Source: Selaginella moellendorffii | Taxonomy: Eukaryota > Streptophyta > Lycopodiopsida > Selaginellales > Selaginellaceae | NCBI RefSeq assembly: GCF_000143415.4 | Contig: NW_003314264.1 | Span: 352,774-384,199 of the forward strand | Direction of reading: 5' to 3' | Length of the DNA stretch: 31,426 nt | Part shown: positions 8,656 through 19,795 of the stretch, in pieces | How the letters are laid out: each line of letters begins with the position of its first letter | Numbering within the stretch: position 1 is the stretch's first letter | The notes under the pieces: model-generated | What the model saw: the letters and a program-made list of their open reading frames with translations, nothing else | What the model was told of the DNA's origin: nothing | Database searches by the model: none | Translations under genes and position numbers: made by a program

Positions 8656-8907
8656 GACTTGGCATTATCTGCCAAGTATGGTTTTGCACATGGGACCTTC
8701 TCCGAGCTTGGTAATCGCAACGCTCGGAAGTAGTCCTCCATATCGTAAAACCAATCCTCCACCACCTTATAGTCGTTCACTCCCTTGAAGACCGGTGGGG
8801 GCTTTGGTTTGTACTTGGGAACTGCCTGAGGGACTGATTCCACTTCGGTTTGTTCGACCTTGTCTGGTTTTGCCTCAGTCCCTGCCGAAGGGTCCACACC
8901 TTCTGCG
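8589..8907 (-). pseudogene. gag: Gypsy gag middle part, cut by nested insertion
   Basis: Reads from the TSD at 8907 through DPSAGTEAKPDKVEQT, KPPPVFKGVNDYKVVEDWFYDMEDYFRAL and ADNAKSWW, which matches the start of the retrotransposon gag (capsid) domain. Its N-terminal part lies beyond the nested element at 15963-16254. After NAKSWW the frame shifts and a large piece of capsid is missing. The overlap of coordinates with the downstream gag part reflects that frameshift. Confidence 0.85.
8903..8907 (+). repeat. Target-site duplication CTGCG, left copy
   Basis: CTGCG immediately precedes the nested element's 5' LTR and is repeated at 15963-15967 after its 3' LTR. Joining the flanks with one copy restores the gag sequence seen uninterrupted at 2730-2745. 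Confidence 0.93.
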
Positions 8908-9245
8908 TGTGAGACACAAAATCCCTAGGCCCCAAAGTGGAGCCGGAAAGGGTGCCACGTGGTAGTGGCTGAAGCGAGAGCCAAACGAGCGTAACACGTT
9001 TGGACCAAAAGCTCCGACTTGAAAAGTCAAGAGCGGGAGTGGAACTCCCAAAGAAGGGCTCGAGGAACAAGCATGAAGCGAGCAAAAAGCGAGGCTCCAA
9101 AAAGGGACCCAAAAGGACCAACACATGACACGTGGGAGTGTCCGAGATGGACTCGACTTGGAGTCCGAGGTGGAGTCCGAGATGGACCCGAGATGGAGTC
9201 CGAGATGGAGTCCGAGATGGAGTCCGAAGTCGAGACCGAGACCGG

Positions 9246-9289
<44 letters not shown>

Positions 9290-10410
9290 TCGGGACCGAG
9301 ACCGAGACCAAGGCCGAGGCCGAGACCGAGCCCGAGCCCGAGCCCGAGTCCGAATCCGAGTTCGAGTCCGAGTCCGAGTCCAAGTCTGAGTCCGAGTCCG
9401 AGTCCGGAGCCTGAGAGGGTGAAAGCCCAAAGCGTTCGTCTCCCAGACCCTGGGGGGTTTAGTGAGCTCCAAAAGTATAGTAAGGGGGAGGACTGCAGTG
9501 GAGCCAGTTTGGCCAGGAAAGGCCAGTTTGGCCCAGGAAGGCCAGACCCAGTGTTGGGTGAGGAACTGACCACTGGGAAGTCCAAGACTAGAGTGAATAC
9601 GGACCGACAAGCGGGGTAGCTTGGTGAAGTGTTCAAGAGCCGGCTCTAGTTCCCCCGGGAGATCGACTGGCCGATGCTCCCAGTCCAAGTGTGGGTGGCA
9701 CTACCTACTTGGATACCTGGTGTGGCTCAACGGAACCCGCTCTAAGCCCATGGCTAGAGCACCTAAAGGCGATAGGTGGGGAGAGTACCCAGGTGGCTCG
9801 CGTAAGGCCACGGTGTTCCGAAATGTTGTCCCAAAGGCCCAGACTGTGGAAAGGAAGAGGAGCAGTCCTCTGGGGTAGTGACCAAGGACACAGTCATGTG
9901 GTGAGGAAGTCCCAGAGGACCGTGGGACTTAGTGGTCGGGCCTGTGGGCCTCGATCCAGTGGCAGTGTTGGCAAACACGGCCAGGGGCAGAAAGGGACTT
10001 GGTAGGAACTGACAAAGGGACTTTGGGGAAGGCAATTCCCCAGGTCTGTGGGCATCCTAAGGATGCTAAGGAGTGGATCTAGGATGACCACTCGTGGACA
10101 CATGGCCCAGTCTTGGAGAGACGAGGTGGTGATGCAAGTGGTGTTGAACCACTAGTGCCGCAAAGGTGAATGGGCATGGCCTTAGCGTAACGGGCCGAGA
10201 TGTCAGTGGTACCTTTGGGTGTCGGTCTCAGGACCGGACACGTGGAGCACTTGGACTAGGTGCAAGTGTGGAGTGGCATGGATGCCATTCTTGGGGCTAG
10301 CAAGTCCCAAGTCCTGAATTGGACTGATGGAGGTTGTGAATGAGACTCCTCCAAGTGGTCGGAGGTGTGGTTAAGTGACTAAAGTAGAATGGAAAATTTA
10401 GTTGCTTACA
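8908..10410 (+). repeat. LTR C, 5' LTR of nested element
   Basis: Begins TGTGAGACACAAAATCCC and ends AGTTGCTTACA (1503 bp). It is nearly identical to the 3' LTR at 14297-15962 outside the repeat array (9140-9415), which is about 163 bp shorter here. Near-identity of the shared parts implies a young insertion. Confidence 0.93.
9140..9415 (+). repeat. GAGTCC/GAGACC hexamer-type array in LTR C
   Basis: Starts with GAGTCCGAGATGGACCC units, passes into a GAGACC run (about 9231-9310) and ends in GAGCCC/GAGTCC units. Same order as in the other LTR copies, but with the fewest GAGATG-GACCC units. Confidence 0.9.
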
Positions 10411-10413
10411 ATT

Positions 10414-10425
10414 TGGTATCGGAGC
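10414..10425 (+). other. Primer-binding site (initiator Met tRNA type)
   Basis: TGGTATCGGAGC starts 3 nt after the LTR end. It differs at one base from TGGTATCAGAGC, the common plant LTR-retrotransposon site complementary to the 3' end of initiator methionine tRNA. Confidence 0.8.
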
Positions 10426-12911
10426 TGTTCCTTAGTCCGACTTTTATTGGTGCTCAAGTATATCACCACTAGTGTTGGCATCGGAAGGTCCGAGGAGTGG
10501 GCCTATCCTTGAGGAGTAGCAAGTCTAGAAGACATGGCTCTCCATTACAGTTCATGTGTGAACTTGTAGACGAGGTGGTGGATAGAAAAGGGCCAATAAT
10601 GGAACGACTTTGGGATCTTGGGAACAGTGCAAGGTTTTCCTCATTGAGTTGAGGATGTGATCTGGATGAGCATTTGTCTCAGCAAATTGGCTTAGGTTGT
10701 TGTGGTAAACAACTAAAGTTGGGATCACGGGAAAGATAGAGACTCCAAAACAATAAAGGAGTCACAAGATTATCCTCATATAGTTGAGGTTGGTGCTCAT
10801 GAATGTGAGACCAAAGGTAATGACCGTGGAAGGTCAAATACGGAAGAGGACTCAAGTCCTTGAAATGGTAGCCGGGGCTACCTCTAATAAATGCTGGAAC
10901 AACCCAAGGAGTTGGGGGTGTATTGAGTGGATGAGTTGGTATTCTCATCACATGGACAAGTAGTCCTAAGGGGCAAAGGTTGCCCCCAGAGAACAAAATC
11001 AAGTGTCGGAGTAACACTTGTGAAAATAGTCCTTTCGAGTAGGACCGGAATGCAAGATGTGTATTCCAGTGAGCTAGTGCCTCACAAGTAGGACCTTACG
11101 GGTCGGTGGATTAACCAAGTCCAAAACTGCTAGACGACTCAAGTAGAGTCAAGGGATGGTCCTAAAAAGGACTGAATGAAGCATTTGGACTGAGGTGCGT
11201 TGTACCCCACAAAGGATGGGGGGGGGATCATAGGATCCAAGGATGAGAACAGAGAGTATCTCATCAATGGCAAAATGTGCCATGCTAAAGTTATGGGAAA
11301 GGTGTTCCCAGAAGAAAACAACTTTGACATAAAGTTGTGTGTGACCTCTATGGGGCAGTGCTAACAGATGGTTGGCATGAGAAAGAGCGGTGTTGGTCTT
11401 GGCAAAGACTTAGACACGAAGGGAAATGTCATAGAGGTAGGCTCGTGGAGCCGATGGTGTGGAGGCACCAAATGTGCTAAGGTGTGATACCTTGAGGCTA
11501 TGTTGGTGGGTTCATGAGAACCCCTTGCCAAAGGAATCCCAATGGAAATGGGAATGGCATAGCCTAAGCTGTAGAGCATGCAGTTGGAGTGTGGTGACCC
11601 AGATAGTGATGGAGGTGTGAAAGCACCAAGCAATGAGTTGTAGGACTTGACAACTATAAGGCAACTAAGCAAAAGGTGCAAAATAACTGGTTAAACGGGT
11701 AGAAGGTAGCTACCCAAGACTTCTAGTATAGGGAAGTTGGATATACCCTTACGGGGGATAAGTTGCTTATGTTGCGATATAGTAAGTCAATGTCATAAAA
11801 GGAAATACTCATTGTCAAGAAAGCCATCATTGGGACACCCGAACACTCTAGAACACCAAAAGGTGGTGTTTGATGTCGCGAGGGCAATGGATAAAGCCCA
11901 AGGGACTAAGTCCCTAGCGAATGATGGATAGAAGGTGCTATCCAAATGTCCAAGGTTGCGGAGATAGGAGAGGACTGTCTACCCAAGTTGGACAAAGCCA
12001 AAAATGGAATTTTGGCAAGGCTAGTGATGGGCATGTAAAGGCCCATAAGCAACAACGTAACCCCAGTGTGTGGGATTATAAGCTGAGCATACCCGGATTG
12101 AGGAACCACTCCCTGGGCTATTGGGTAGGTTCATCCCTAAGAATACTTGCTAAGGCATGATAGAAAGTGCAAAGCTATCCTCTTGGTCTGGAGGAGAATG
12201 ACCGAAGGAAAGGTGTGAAGCCAAAGGCAAGTAGTGTTGGGATGGAACTGAACCATAGAAATCAAAGGGCATATCCAATAGTGGTTATGAAAGTTGGGAG
12301 TGGAGAATCAAGAGGGTGTTCGAGGATGTTGTTGCTAGCAACCGTGATGCCATAGAGAGTCTAAAATATGGAATTGTCCATGTTAGACTATATGGCAACT
12401 ATAAAGCTTGCGAAAGGGGAGGCCTTAGCAAGCTGAGGGACAGAGTTCCTTCAAGGTTCCCAAAGACAATTCTAGGTAGCGTAGTACCTAGAAAGGCCAA
12501 GTGTAAATGGTTCATGGAACGCGCGAAATCAAAGTGGCGCAGCAGAAGCGTGGTCTTGAAGCTTGCCATGAGGCAAGGTTATCAAGGTTAGGGAAGTAGT
12601 TCCCGAGTGTTCAAAGAGAGGGCTTTGAACGAAAGTCGATGGTCAAGGACTTTCACGCTTATGCAGGAACCATGTTACAATGGTCGGAGAACTTGCCAAG
12701 TGAGATTGGCACGTCGGGGGAACAAAGACCCTAGTTGAAGGTGATAACTTCAAAAAGGGTGGGCCATGGGGCCGAGCATGGAGGAGTCCATGCATGATCA
12801 CAGACATGTCAAGTGAGAGGACTTGGTAGTGTGGAGGAACTAGGTTCCTAAGCTGTGATCTGTAGCGCGCTTTAAAAATAGGTTGGTGCACCGGCGTGGG
12901 GAGTCACGCCA

Positions 12912-12971
12912 GGCATCTAGTGTGATGCCGTCCGTAGATGCATATATGGAGGTTGGGTTCGAGTCCCGACC
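12912..12971 (+). other. Three-hairpin tRNA-like module (nested element copy)
   Basis: Hairpin 1 (12912-12929) has arms GGCATC/GATGCC around TAGTGT. Hairpin 2 (12931-12950) has arms TCCGTA/TATGGA with one wobble. Hairpin 3 (12951-12971) is GGTTG...CGACC around GGTTCGAGTC. The order and the T-arm sequence match 4439-4521 of the gypsy element, while the first hairpin's bases differ completely. Stem conservation without sequence identity is suggestive of a structured RNA. Confidence 0.5.
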
Positions 12972-12980
12972 CTCTAGTGC

Positions 12981-12997
12981 TTGGGTTCGAGTCCCAA
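12981..12997 (+). other. Second T-arm-like hairpin
   Basis: TTGGGTTCGAGTCCCAA, an exact short hairpin containing the B-box-like GGTTCGAGTCC. It corresponds to the hairpin at 4404-4424 in the gypsy element. Confidence 0.55.
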
Positions 12998-14283
12998 ATC
13001 ACTAGGGCGTGGTGATGGTTTGGAATATGAGGACACTCATATTTCGGTGGTCATGGACTCTCAGTGGGGAGACTGGTTTGGGCACACCGCCAAGCGAGGG
13101 ATGCCTCAGAGTCGTGATGCACGGTTAGATTGCTTAGTGTGAAAGCTCGGCATATCTAACTTGAACGCTTTGGTGCAAGTGGCACCAAGGTCGTGGTGAG
13201 TGAGATGGGGACACCTAATCTCAGTTGCTATGAACCCTTGGCCGTAAGGGCTAGCTTGGGTGCACCGCCAAGTGTGGGGGATGCCCCCGGGGTTATAGTC
13301 AACAACTTGGAGGTCTAGAAGACCAAGTACCTCTTGGCAACTCTGTTGAGGTGCCAAGGTGAGATCACTAGGTGATCTTATGGCCAGATAAGGACAAGGT
13401 CCTTGGTTGGTTAAGGAATGAAGTTCCTGGTTCAAAATGTTGAAATTGAACTGTTTAAGATGGTGTGGCTTGGTCGTGATGACCAAGTGGGAAGAGCACC
13501 TAAGGGAAATAAACTATGTCCGTCCGATGGCATAGTAAGTCCGAGGAAAGTAGTCTCTATAAAAGACCCATGGGAGGGTCACGAAGTTGGGCCATGGATA
13601 GAGCCCATAGCAGAATATGCTAAAGAGACATACTAGGGGTGAACATCCTCCGGACTTGGCAAAGAAGAGTCTTTGCTATGGAACCGAAACAATACCTCAA
13701 GGAGGGAGGTAGAGATTCGATGTTGCTTGGTGCAACAATCAACGGATAGGAGCAAAAGATGAGTGGCCAAGATAGGGCCGTGGAATCCCTTGGAAGGAAT
13801 CCAAGTGACAAAGTTAGGCGAGGAACACTAATGTGTTGGACGCTAACAAGTTGCGGGAAAGGAAGTGTGTTTCCAAGGAGGGATTCCGAAATGCTCCAAG
13901 TTGGCGAAAGTGGAAGCTCCAAGGGAGGGAGCGGTAAGGTAGCCAAATGATAGGGCCATGAACAGCCCTAGCACAAAGTATGATAACTGGAACTTTGGCA
14001 CGAAATAGAAGAGAGGATGATGGTGCCCTCGAGTAGAGAACTTCCTAGGATGGGAAGTGGAGTTGCACAAAAGGTGCAAGGCAAGGTGTCGGAGACACCT
14101 AGGAAATTGACTCCAAGAAGTTGGAGAGACTACGCTCCTTAAAGGATGGACAAGGCATGGTGAGCCTTTGATGTCAAACCATAGACAAAGATTGGCTAGG
14201 TGCCAAAGATGGAAATGGTAACACATGTGGGTGTTACTTTATGAAAGGGTTTACCGTTCGATGGGGACATCGAACTTCGTCTA

Positions 14284-14296
14284 TGGGTGGTGGAGT
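14284..14296 (+). other. Polypurine tract before 3' LTR
   Basis: ATGGGTGGTGGAG lies immediately before the LTR. The same sequence precedes LTR A (444-456) and, on the minus strand, LTR B1 (4214-4226). Confidence 0.7.
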
Positions 14297-14797
14297 TGTG
14301 AGACACAAAATCCCTAGGCCCCAAAGTGGAGCCGGAAAGGGTGCCACGTGGTAGTGGCTGAAGCGAGAGCCAAACGAGCGTAACACGTTTGGACCAAAAG
14401 CTCCGACTTGAAAAGTCAAGAGCGGGAGTGGAACTCCCAAAGAAGGGCTCGAGGAACAAGCATGAAGCGAGCAAAAAGCGAGGCTCCAAAAAGGGACCCA
14501 AAAGGACCAACACATGACACGTGGGAGTGTCCGAGATGGACTCGACTTGGAGTCCGAAGTGGAGTCCGAGATGGACCCGAGTTGGAGTCCGAAGTGGAGT
14601 CCGAGATGGACCCGAGATGGAGTCCGAGATGGAGTCCGAAGTGGAGTCTGAGGTGGACCCGAGATGGACCCGAGATGGAGTCCGAAGTGGAGTCCGAGAT
14701 GGACCCGAGATGGAGTCCGAGGTGGAGTCCGAGATGGACCCGAGATGGAGTCCGAGATGGAGTCCGAGATGGAGTCCGAAGTCGAGACCGAGACCGG

Positions 14798-14841
<44 letters not shown>

Positions 14842-15962
14842 TCGGGACCGAGACCGAGACCAAGGCCGAGGCCGAGACCGAGCCCGAGCCCGAGCCCGAG
14901 TCCGAATCCGAGTTCGAGTCCGAGTCCGAGTCCAAGTCTGAGTCCGAGTCCGAGTCCGGAGCCTGAGAGGGTGAAAGCCCAAAGCGTTCGTCTCCCAGAC
15001 CCTGGGGGGTTTAGTGAGCTCCAAAAGTATAGTAAGGGGGAGGACTGCAGTGGAGCCAGTTTGGCCAGGAAAGGCCAGTTTGGCCCAGGAAGGCCAGACC
15101 CAGTGTTGGGTGAGGAACTGACCACTGGGAAGTCCAAGACTAGAGTGAATACGGACCGACAAGCGGGGTAGCTTGGTGAAGTGTTCAAAAGCCGGCTCTA
15201 GTTCCCCCGGGAGATCGACTGGCCGATGCTCCCAGTCCAAGTGTGGGTGGCACTACCTACTTGGATACCTGGTGTGGCTCAACGGAACCCGCTCTAAGCC
15301 CATGGCTAGAGCACCTAAAGGCAATAGGTGGGGAGAGTACCCAGGTGGCTCGCGTAAGGCCACGGTGTTCCGAAATGTTGTCCCAAAGGCCCAGACTGTG
15401 GAAAGGAAGAGGAGCAGTCCTCTGGGGTAGTGACCAAGGACACAGTCATGTGGTGAGGAAGTCCCAGAGGACCGTGGGACTTAGTGGTCGGGCCTGTGGG
15501 CCTCGATCCAGTGGCAGTGTTGGCAAACACGGCCAGGGGCAGAAAGGGACTTGGTAGGAACTGACAAAGGGACTTTGGGGAAGGCAATTCCCCAGGTCTG
15601 TGGGCATCCTAAGGATGCTAAGGAGTGGATCTAGGATGACCACTCGTGGACACATGGCCCAGTCTTGGAGAGACGAGGTGGTGATGCAAGTGGTGTTGAA
15701 CCACTAGTGCTGCAAAGGTGAATGGGCATGGCCTTAGCGTAACGGGCCGAGATGTCAGTGGTACCTTTGGGTGTCGGTCTCAGGACCGGACACGTGGAGC
15801 ACTTGGACTAGGTGCAAGTGTGGAGTGGCATGGATGCCATTCTTGGGGCTAGCAAGTCCCAAGTCCTGAATTGGACTGATGGAGGTTGTGAATGAGACTC
15901 CTCCAAGTGGTCGGAGGTGTGGTTAAGTGACTAAAGTAGAATGGAAAATTTAGTTGCTTACA
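14297..15962 (+). repeat. LTR D, 3' LTR of nested element
   Basis: TGTGAGACAC...TTGCTTACA, 1666 bp. It is near-identical to LTR C apart from about 163 extra bases of GAGTCCGARRTGGAGTCC and GAGATGGACCC units at roughly 14545-14760. Confidence 0.93.
14535..14968 (+). repeat. Expanded GAGTCC/GAGATG-GACCC array in LTR D
   Basis: Same order of sub-arrays as LTR C, but with added GAGTCCGAAGTGGAGTCC and GAGATGGACCC units at the 5' side. The two LTRs of one insertion are identical at birth, so the length difference arose after insertion or by gene conversion. Confidence 0.88.
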
Positions 15963-15967
15963 CTGCG
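15963..15967 (+). repeat. Target-site duplication CTGCG, right copy
   Basis: Repeats the CTGCG at 8903-8907. After it the gag sequence CTGCCAGCATCCG continues. Confidence 0.93.
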
Positions 15968-16254
15968 CTGCCAGCATCCGTAGTATTTCGTTTTTTCTTC
16001 CGCTTCTCGTCACGCTTTAGCTTGCGTACGAGAGTCTCTAGCAGGGCATTGGTCTGTGCCAATTGTCCTTCTAGAACATCCAATCGAGCCTTGGACGACC
16101 GAACCTCACCACCAGACTCCTGTTTGGAAGTTGCCTCACTGGAGTCCTCCTCATGCAAGGATTCCTCATCCATCGCCTCTTGTTCGACCGGAGGCTCCAG
16201 CTCTGGAGGAGGTTCCGTCTCTGCCTGGGTTCGCTTACGTCCTGCCCTTGCCAT
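15963..16254 (-). pseudogene. gag: Gypsy gag N-terminal part, cut by nested insertion
   Basis: Starts at ATG 16254 with MARAGRKRTQAETEPPP, then an acidic Glu-rich stretch, a coiled-coil-like segment (LDVLEGQLAQTNALLETLV) and a basic cluster, ending at DAGSA where the nested element interrupts it. The continuation is at 8907. It sits about 60 bp downstream of the 5' LTR (16314), the right place for a gag start. Differs from the copy at 2671-3017 at a few residues (KKRNTT versus KKRKTA). Confidence 0.88.
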
Positions 16255-16298
16255 CTCCCAGCAATCCGCCTCTATCCTTCGCTAGAACTGAGGAAGAG

Positions 16299-16312
16299 GC
16301 TTCGATACTAAA
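16299..16312 (-). other. Degenerate primer-binding site of the gypsy element
   Basis: The minus strand reads TTTAGTATCGAAGC just after the LTR end, a weak match to TGGTATCAGAGC. The equivalent at LTR B1 is TAGTATTGGAGC. The position supports the assignment more than the sequence does. Confidence 0.45.
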
Positions 16313-16313
16313 T

Positions 16314-17463
16314 TGTAAGCCACAAATTTTTCCTTTCCAATTTGCCAGCTTACCTCGCCTATCCGACCAACTTTGCCTTGGCTTGTGCTAAGTTCCCTCG
16401 CCAAGGTTCTCGCCTATGGTACCAGTTCCTACTTGGTTTCAGCTACTTACTACACGAGCAACGGAGTGTTAGCCATCCATCTACGGATTCCCAAATCTCT
16501 CCCAATCCCCCTCCCCGGGTTAGACTGAACTTAAGGTTCGGCTACACTCCCCGCAGGCACAAGCAGCCAAGCACACCAAGCCTCCAGATTCCTAACACCC
16601 TTTGGTACCACAAGACTTGATCATGGGACCCTCTAAATCCCAAGCCTTGAGTGCAACACTTGCTTCGGGACGTCGGGGCGAAACACCGTGGCCTAACGGC
16701 CCGGTATGGGTACCTCTACCCCCCCTCTTCCATCCCGAAGGGAAGGCCCAAGCCCCCGGAAGGGCGAGGACCAATGAGCCACAAGGTACTCAAGTGGGGC
16801 ACCACTCCACCTGAGCCGGGAGCACCGCAGTCGGTTTCCCTTTCGGGAGTGGGAGCTGCTCTTGAGCACTTCCTTGGATGGCCCCTCCGGCACTAGCCAA
16901 GTCCATGCTCACTCCCACCCAAGGCCCCTCGGTCCCAGTCTCAACCTCAAGTCGGTTTGGAAGCCCAACTGGAGAGTCCCTTCAAAACTGGTTCCTGGAC
17001 CTCACTATCCCTACTATACTTTTGGAACCCCCTGCAGCCCCCCCCCCCCCTGGGAGACGCACGCTTTGGGCTTTCACCCCTTGACCCGTATTAGTATTTG
17101 GACTTAGTCTCTAGCTCGATCTCGGACCCGATTTCAGATCCGACTTCGGATTCGGTCTCGGACTCGATTTCGGACTCGATCTCGGACCCGATCTCGGACC
17201 CGACCTCGGACTCGACCTCGGACTCGGTCTCGGACCCGATTTCGGATCTTGGACTCCGTCTCGAACTCGGTCTCGAACTCGGACTCGAACTCGGTCCCCG
17301 AGTTGGTCTCGGACTCGATTCCGGACTCTATCTCGAACTCGGTCCTAGAGTCGGTCTTGGACTCGATCCTCGACTTGGTCCCATCCGATGAACTCTTTGT
17401 CATTTCGGTCAAGCTTTTGGGGATCCTTTAGCCTACAACATCTCGGGGAGTCGGTTCTTTACA
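16314..17463 (-). repeat. LTR B2 (5' LTR of the gypsy element)
   Basis: The minus strand begins TGTAAAGAACCGACTCCCC and ends TTGTGGCTTACA (1150 bp). It aligns end to end with LTR B1 with scattered substitutions and a 12-18 bp difference in the GAYTCG/GAACTCG array (17105-17380). Confidence 0.88.
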
Positions 17464-18530
17464 CCGGTCTCAATCTCGGTCTCGACCTCGGACTCCATCT
17501 TGGGTCCATCTTGGACTCCATCTCGGTCCATCTCGAAATCCATCTCAGGTGCATCTCGGACTCCATCTTGAGTCCATCTTGGTCCATCTTGGACTCCATC
17601 TCGGGTCCATCTCAGACTCCATCTTAGACTCCATCTTGGGTCCATCATGGATGCCATCTCAGGTCCATCTCAAGTCCATCTTGGACTCCATCTTGGGTCC
17701 ATCTCAGACTCCATCTCGGTCCATCTCAGACTCCATCTTGGGTCCATCTCAGACTCTATCTTGGACTCCATCTTGGGTCCATCTCAAACTCCATCTCAGG
17801 CCCATCTCGGGTCCATCCTAGACTCCATCTTAGGTCCATCTCAGTCTCCATCTCAGACTCCATCTCGGGTCCATCTCGGACTCCATCTGGGGTGCATCTC
17901 GGACTCCATCTCGGGCCCATCTTGGACTCCATCTTGGACTCCATCCCGGACTCCATTTCAGCCTCCATCTCAAGTCCATCTCGAACTCCATCTTGGACTC
18001 CATCTCAGATGTCCTGTCTCTCAAAGAATAGGCCATCCATCCAAGAGTGGTCATCCCAGATCCACTCCTTAGCATCCTTAATATGCCTGCACACCTAAAA
18101 ACAGTCTTCCCCAATATCCTTTTTTTAGTCCCCACCAAGTCCCTTTCTATCCATGGCTATGTTCACTAGCACTACCACTGGGTTAAGGCCCACAGGCCTG
18201 ACCACTAAGTCCCACTATCTTTTGGGACTTCCACAACATGTGACTATAACTTTGGTCACTATACCAGAGGATTGCCCCTTTTCTTTTCCACATTTTGGAA
18301 CTTTAAAACAATATTTCGGAACACCATGGCCATACGGGAGCCTCATGGGTACTCTCCCCACCTTTTGCCTTTGGGTGCTCTAGCCATAGGCTTAGAGTGA
18401 AGTTCCGTTGAGCCATGCTAAGTATTCAAATAGGTAGTGCCACTCACACTTGGACTGGGAGCATCGACCATTTGATTTCTGGAGGGAACTAGAGTTGGCT
18501 CTTGAACACTTCACCTAGGATCACGGGAAA
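17464..18530 (-). repeat. Degraded, CpG-depleted LTR fragment (A-type)
   Basis: On the minus strand this follows the A-type LTR from about AGGTGAAGTGTTCAAG back through the array. The 17464-18010 part is the GAGATGGACCC array in which the usual CTCGG reads CTTGG or CTCAG in many units, i.e. C-to-T and G-to-A at CpG. No coding. It borders LTR B2 directly with no visible duplication. Confidence 0.75.
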
Positions 18531-19795
18531 GATAGAGACTCCAAAACAATAAAGGAGTCACAAGATTATCCTCATATAGTTAAGGTTGGTACTTATGAAT
18601 TTGAGACTAGAATTAATGACTGTGGGAGGTCAAATATGGAAGAGGACATGAGTCCTTGAAATGGTACTAGGGGTTACCCTCAATAAATGTTAGAACAACC
18701 CAAGGGATTAGGCATGTACTTAGAGGATGAGTTGGTATTCTCATCACATGGACAAATAGTCCTAAGGGGCAAAGGTAGCCCATATGGAACAAAGAATAAT
18801 CAAATGCCAGAGTAATACTTGCAAGAATGGTCCTTATAGGTAGGATATGAATACAAGAAACTGTATTTTAACGAGTTGACACCTAAAAAATGAGACTTTA
18901 TAGGTCGTCAGATTTGTGAAGTCCAAAAAGCTAGATGACTCAAGGAATGGTCCTAGAAGTCTAGTGGAAGCATTTGGACTGGGTGTGTTGTACCCCATAA
19001 AGGATGGGGAGGATCATAAGATCCAAGTGTGAGAACAGTGGGTTTTTTATTAATGGTAGAATGTGCCATACTAAAATTATGGGAAATAGGTTCCTAGAAG
19101 AAAACAACTTTGACACAAAGTTATATGTAAAGTATAAGATGCAATGCTAACAGATAGTTTGTATGAGAAACGACTTTATTGGTCTTGGCAAAGACCTAAA
19201 CACAAGTAAGAAGTGTCATAAAGTTAGGCTCGTGGAGCTGATGGTGTAGAGACATCGAATGTGCCAAGGCGTGATGCCTTGAGATCAAGTTGATAGGTTT
19301 ATGAGAGCCCCTTCCCAAAGGAATCCTAATGGAAATAAGAATGGCATAGTCTAAGCTGGAAGGCATGCAGTGAAAGTGTGGTGACCCAAAATAATGATGG
19401 AAGTGTGGAAGCACCAACAATGAGTTGTAGAACTTGACAACTATGAGGCAACTGAGCAAAAAGGTGTAAAATAATTGATTAAACTGGTAGTAGGTAACTA
19501 TATAAGACTTTTTATTGGGATAAGGAAGTTAAACATACCCTTATAAAGGATAAATTACTCATGTTGTGATATAGTAAGTCAAAGTCGTAAAAGGAATGCT
19601 CATTGCCAAAGAAGGCCATTATTAGGACACCCAAACACTCTAAAACACTAGGAAGTGGTGTTTGGTGTCGTGAAGGCATTAAATAAGGCCCAAGGGATTA
19701 AGTCCCTAGCGAATGATAGATAGAAAGTGTTATTCAAATGTCCAAAGTTATGGAGACGAGAGAAGTCCGTTTATCCGAATTAGACAAATCCAAAA
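18531..19795 (+). mobile_element. Degraded internal fragment of the non-autonomous element
   Basis: GATCACGGGAAAGATAGAG and CAATAAAGGAGTCACAAG match 10723-10760, and collinearity continues to about 11990 with many substitutions and small deletions. No ORF. It ends where gypsy pol sequence begins at about 19796. Confidence 0.75.

Larger units (their letters stand above)
10411..14296 (+). other. Non-coding internal region of the nested element
   Basis: 3.9 kb with only short, unconvincing ORFs. It consists of purine-rich, diverse sequence with no protein motif of a retrotransposon. It contains the three-hairpin module (12912-12971), a second T-arm-like hairpin (12981-12997) and one copy of the 45-bp unit (14151-14195). 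Degraded relatives lie at 18531-19795. I see no gene here. Confidence 0.75.
8908..15962 (+). mobile_element. Complete non-autonomous LTR retrotransposon nested in gypsy gag
   Basis: A 7055-bp element with LTRs 8908-10410 and 14297-15962, primer site 10414-10425, polypurine tract 14284-14296 and a 5-bp duplication CTGCG. The 3.9-kb internal region has no recognisable gag, protease, RT or integrase, so it must be mobilised in trans (LARD-like). It shares the pre-LTR segment, parts of the LTR and the three-hairpin module with the surrounding gypsy element, which suggests that family as its helper. The insertion post-dates the host gypsy copy. Confidence 0.92.
3077..17463 (-). mobile_element. Ty3/gypsy chromovirus-like LTR retrotransposon, interrupted by a nested element
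   Basis: Minus-strand order is 5' LTR (17463-16314), gag start (16254), [nested element 15962-8908], rest of gag, protease, reverse transcriptase, RNase H, integrase, chromodomain, 3' non-coding region, polypurine tract and 3' LTR (4213-3077). The domain order RT-RH-INT-chromodomain defines Ty3/gypsy of the chromovirus branch. Coding is broken by an in-frame TGA at 8101, a frameshift near 7750, a TGA at 6758, a gag frameshift/deletion near 8650, and two intron-like insertions in integrase. No target duplication is visible because the 3' LTR abuts another gag start. Confidence 0.9.

Noticed and set aside
12951-12997. Two functional tRNA genes
   Set aside because: Only T-arm-like hairpins fit; no acceptor stem pairing and no convincing A box could be found, so tRNA-like module is the most I can say.
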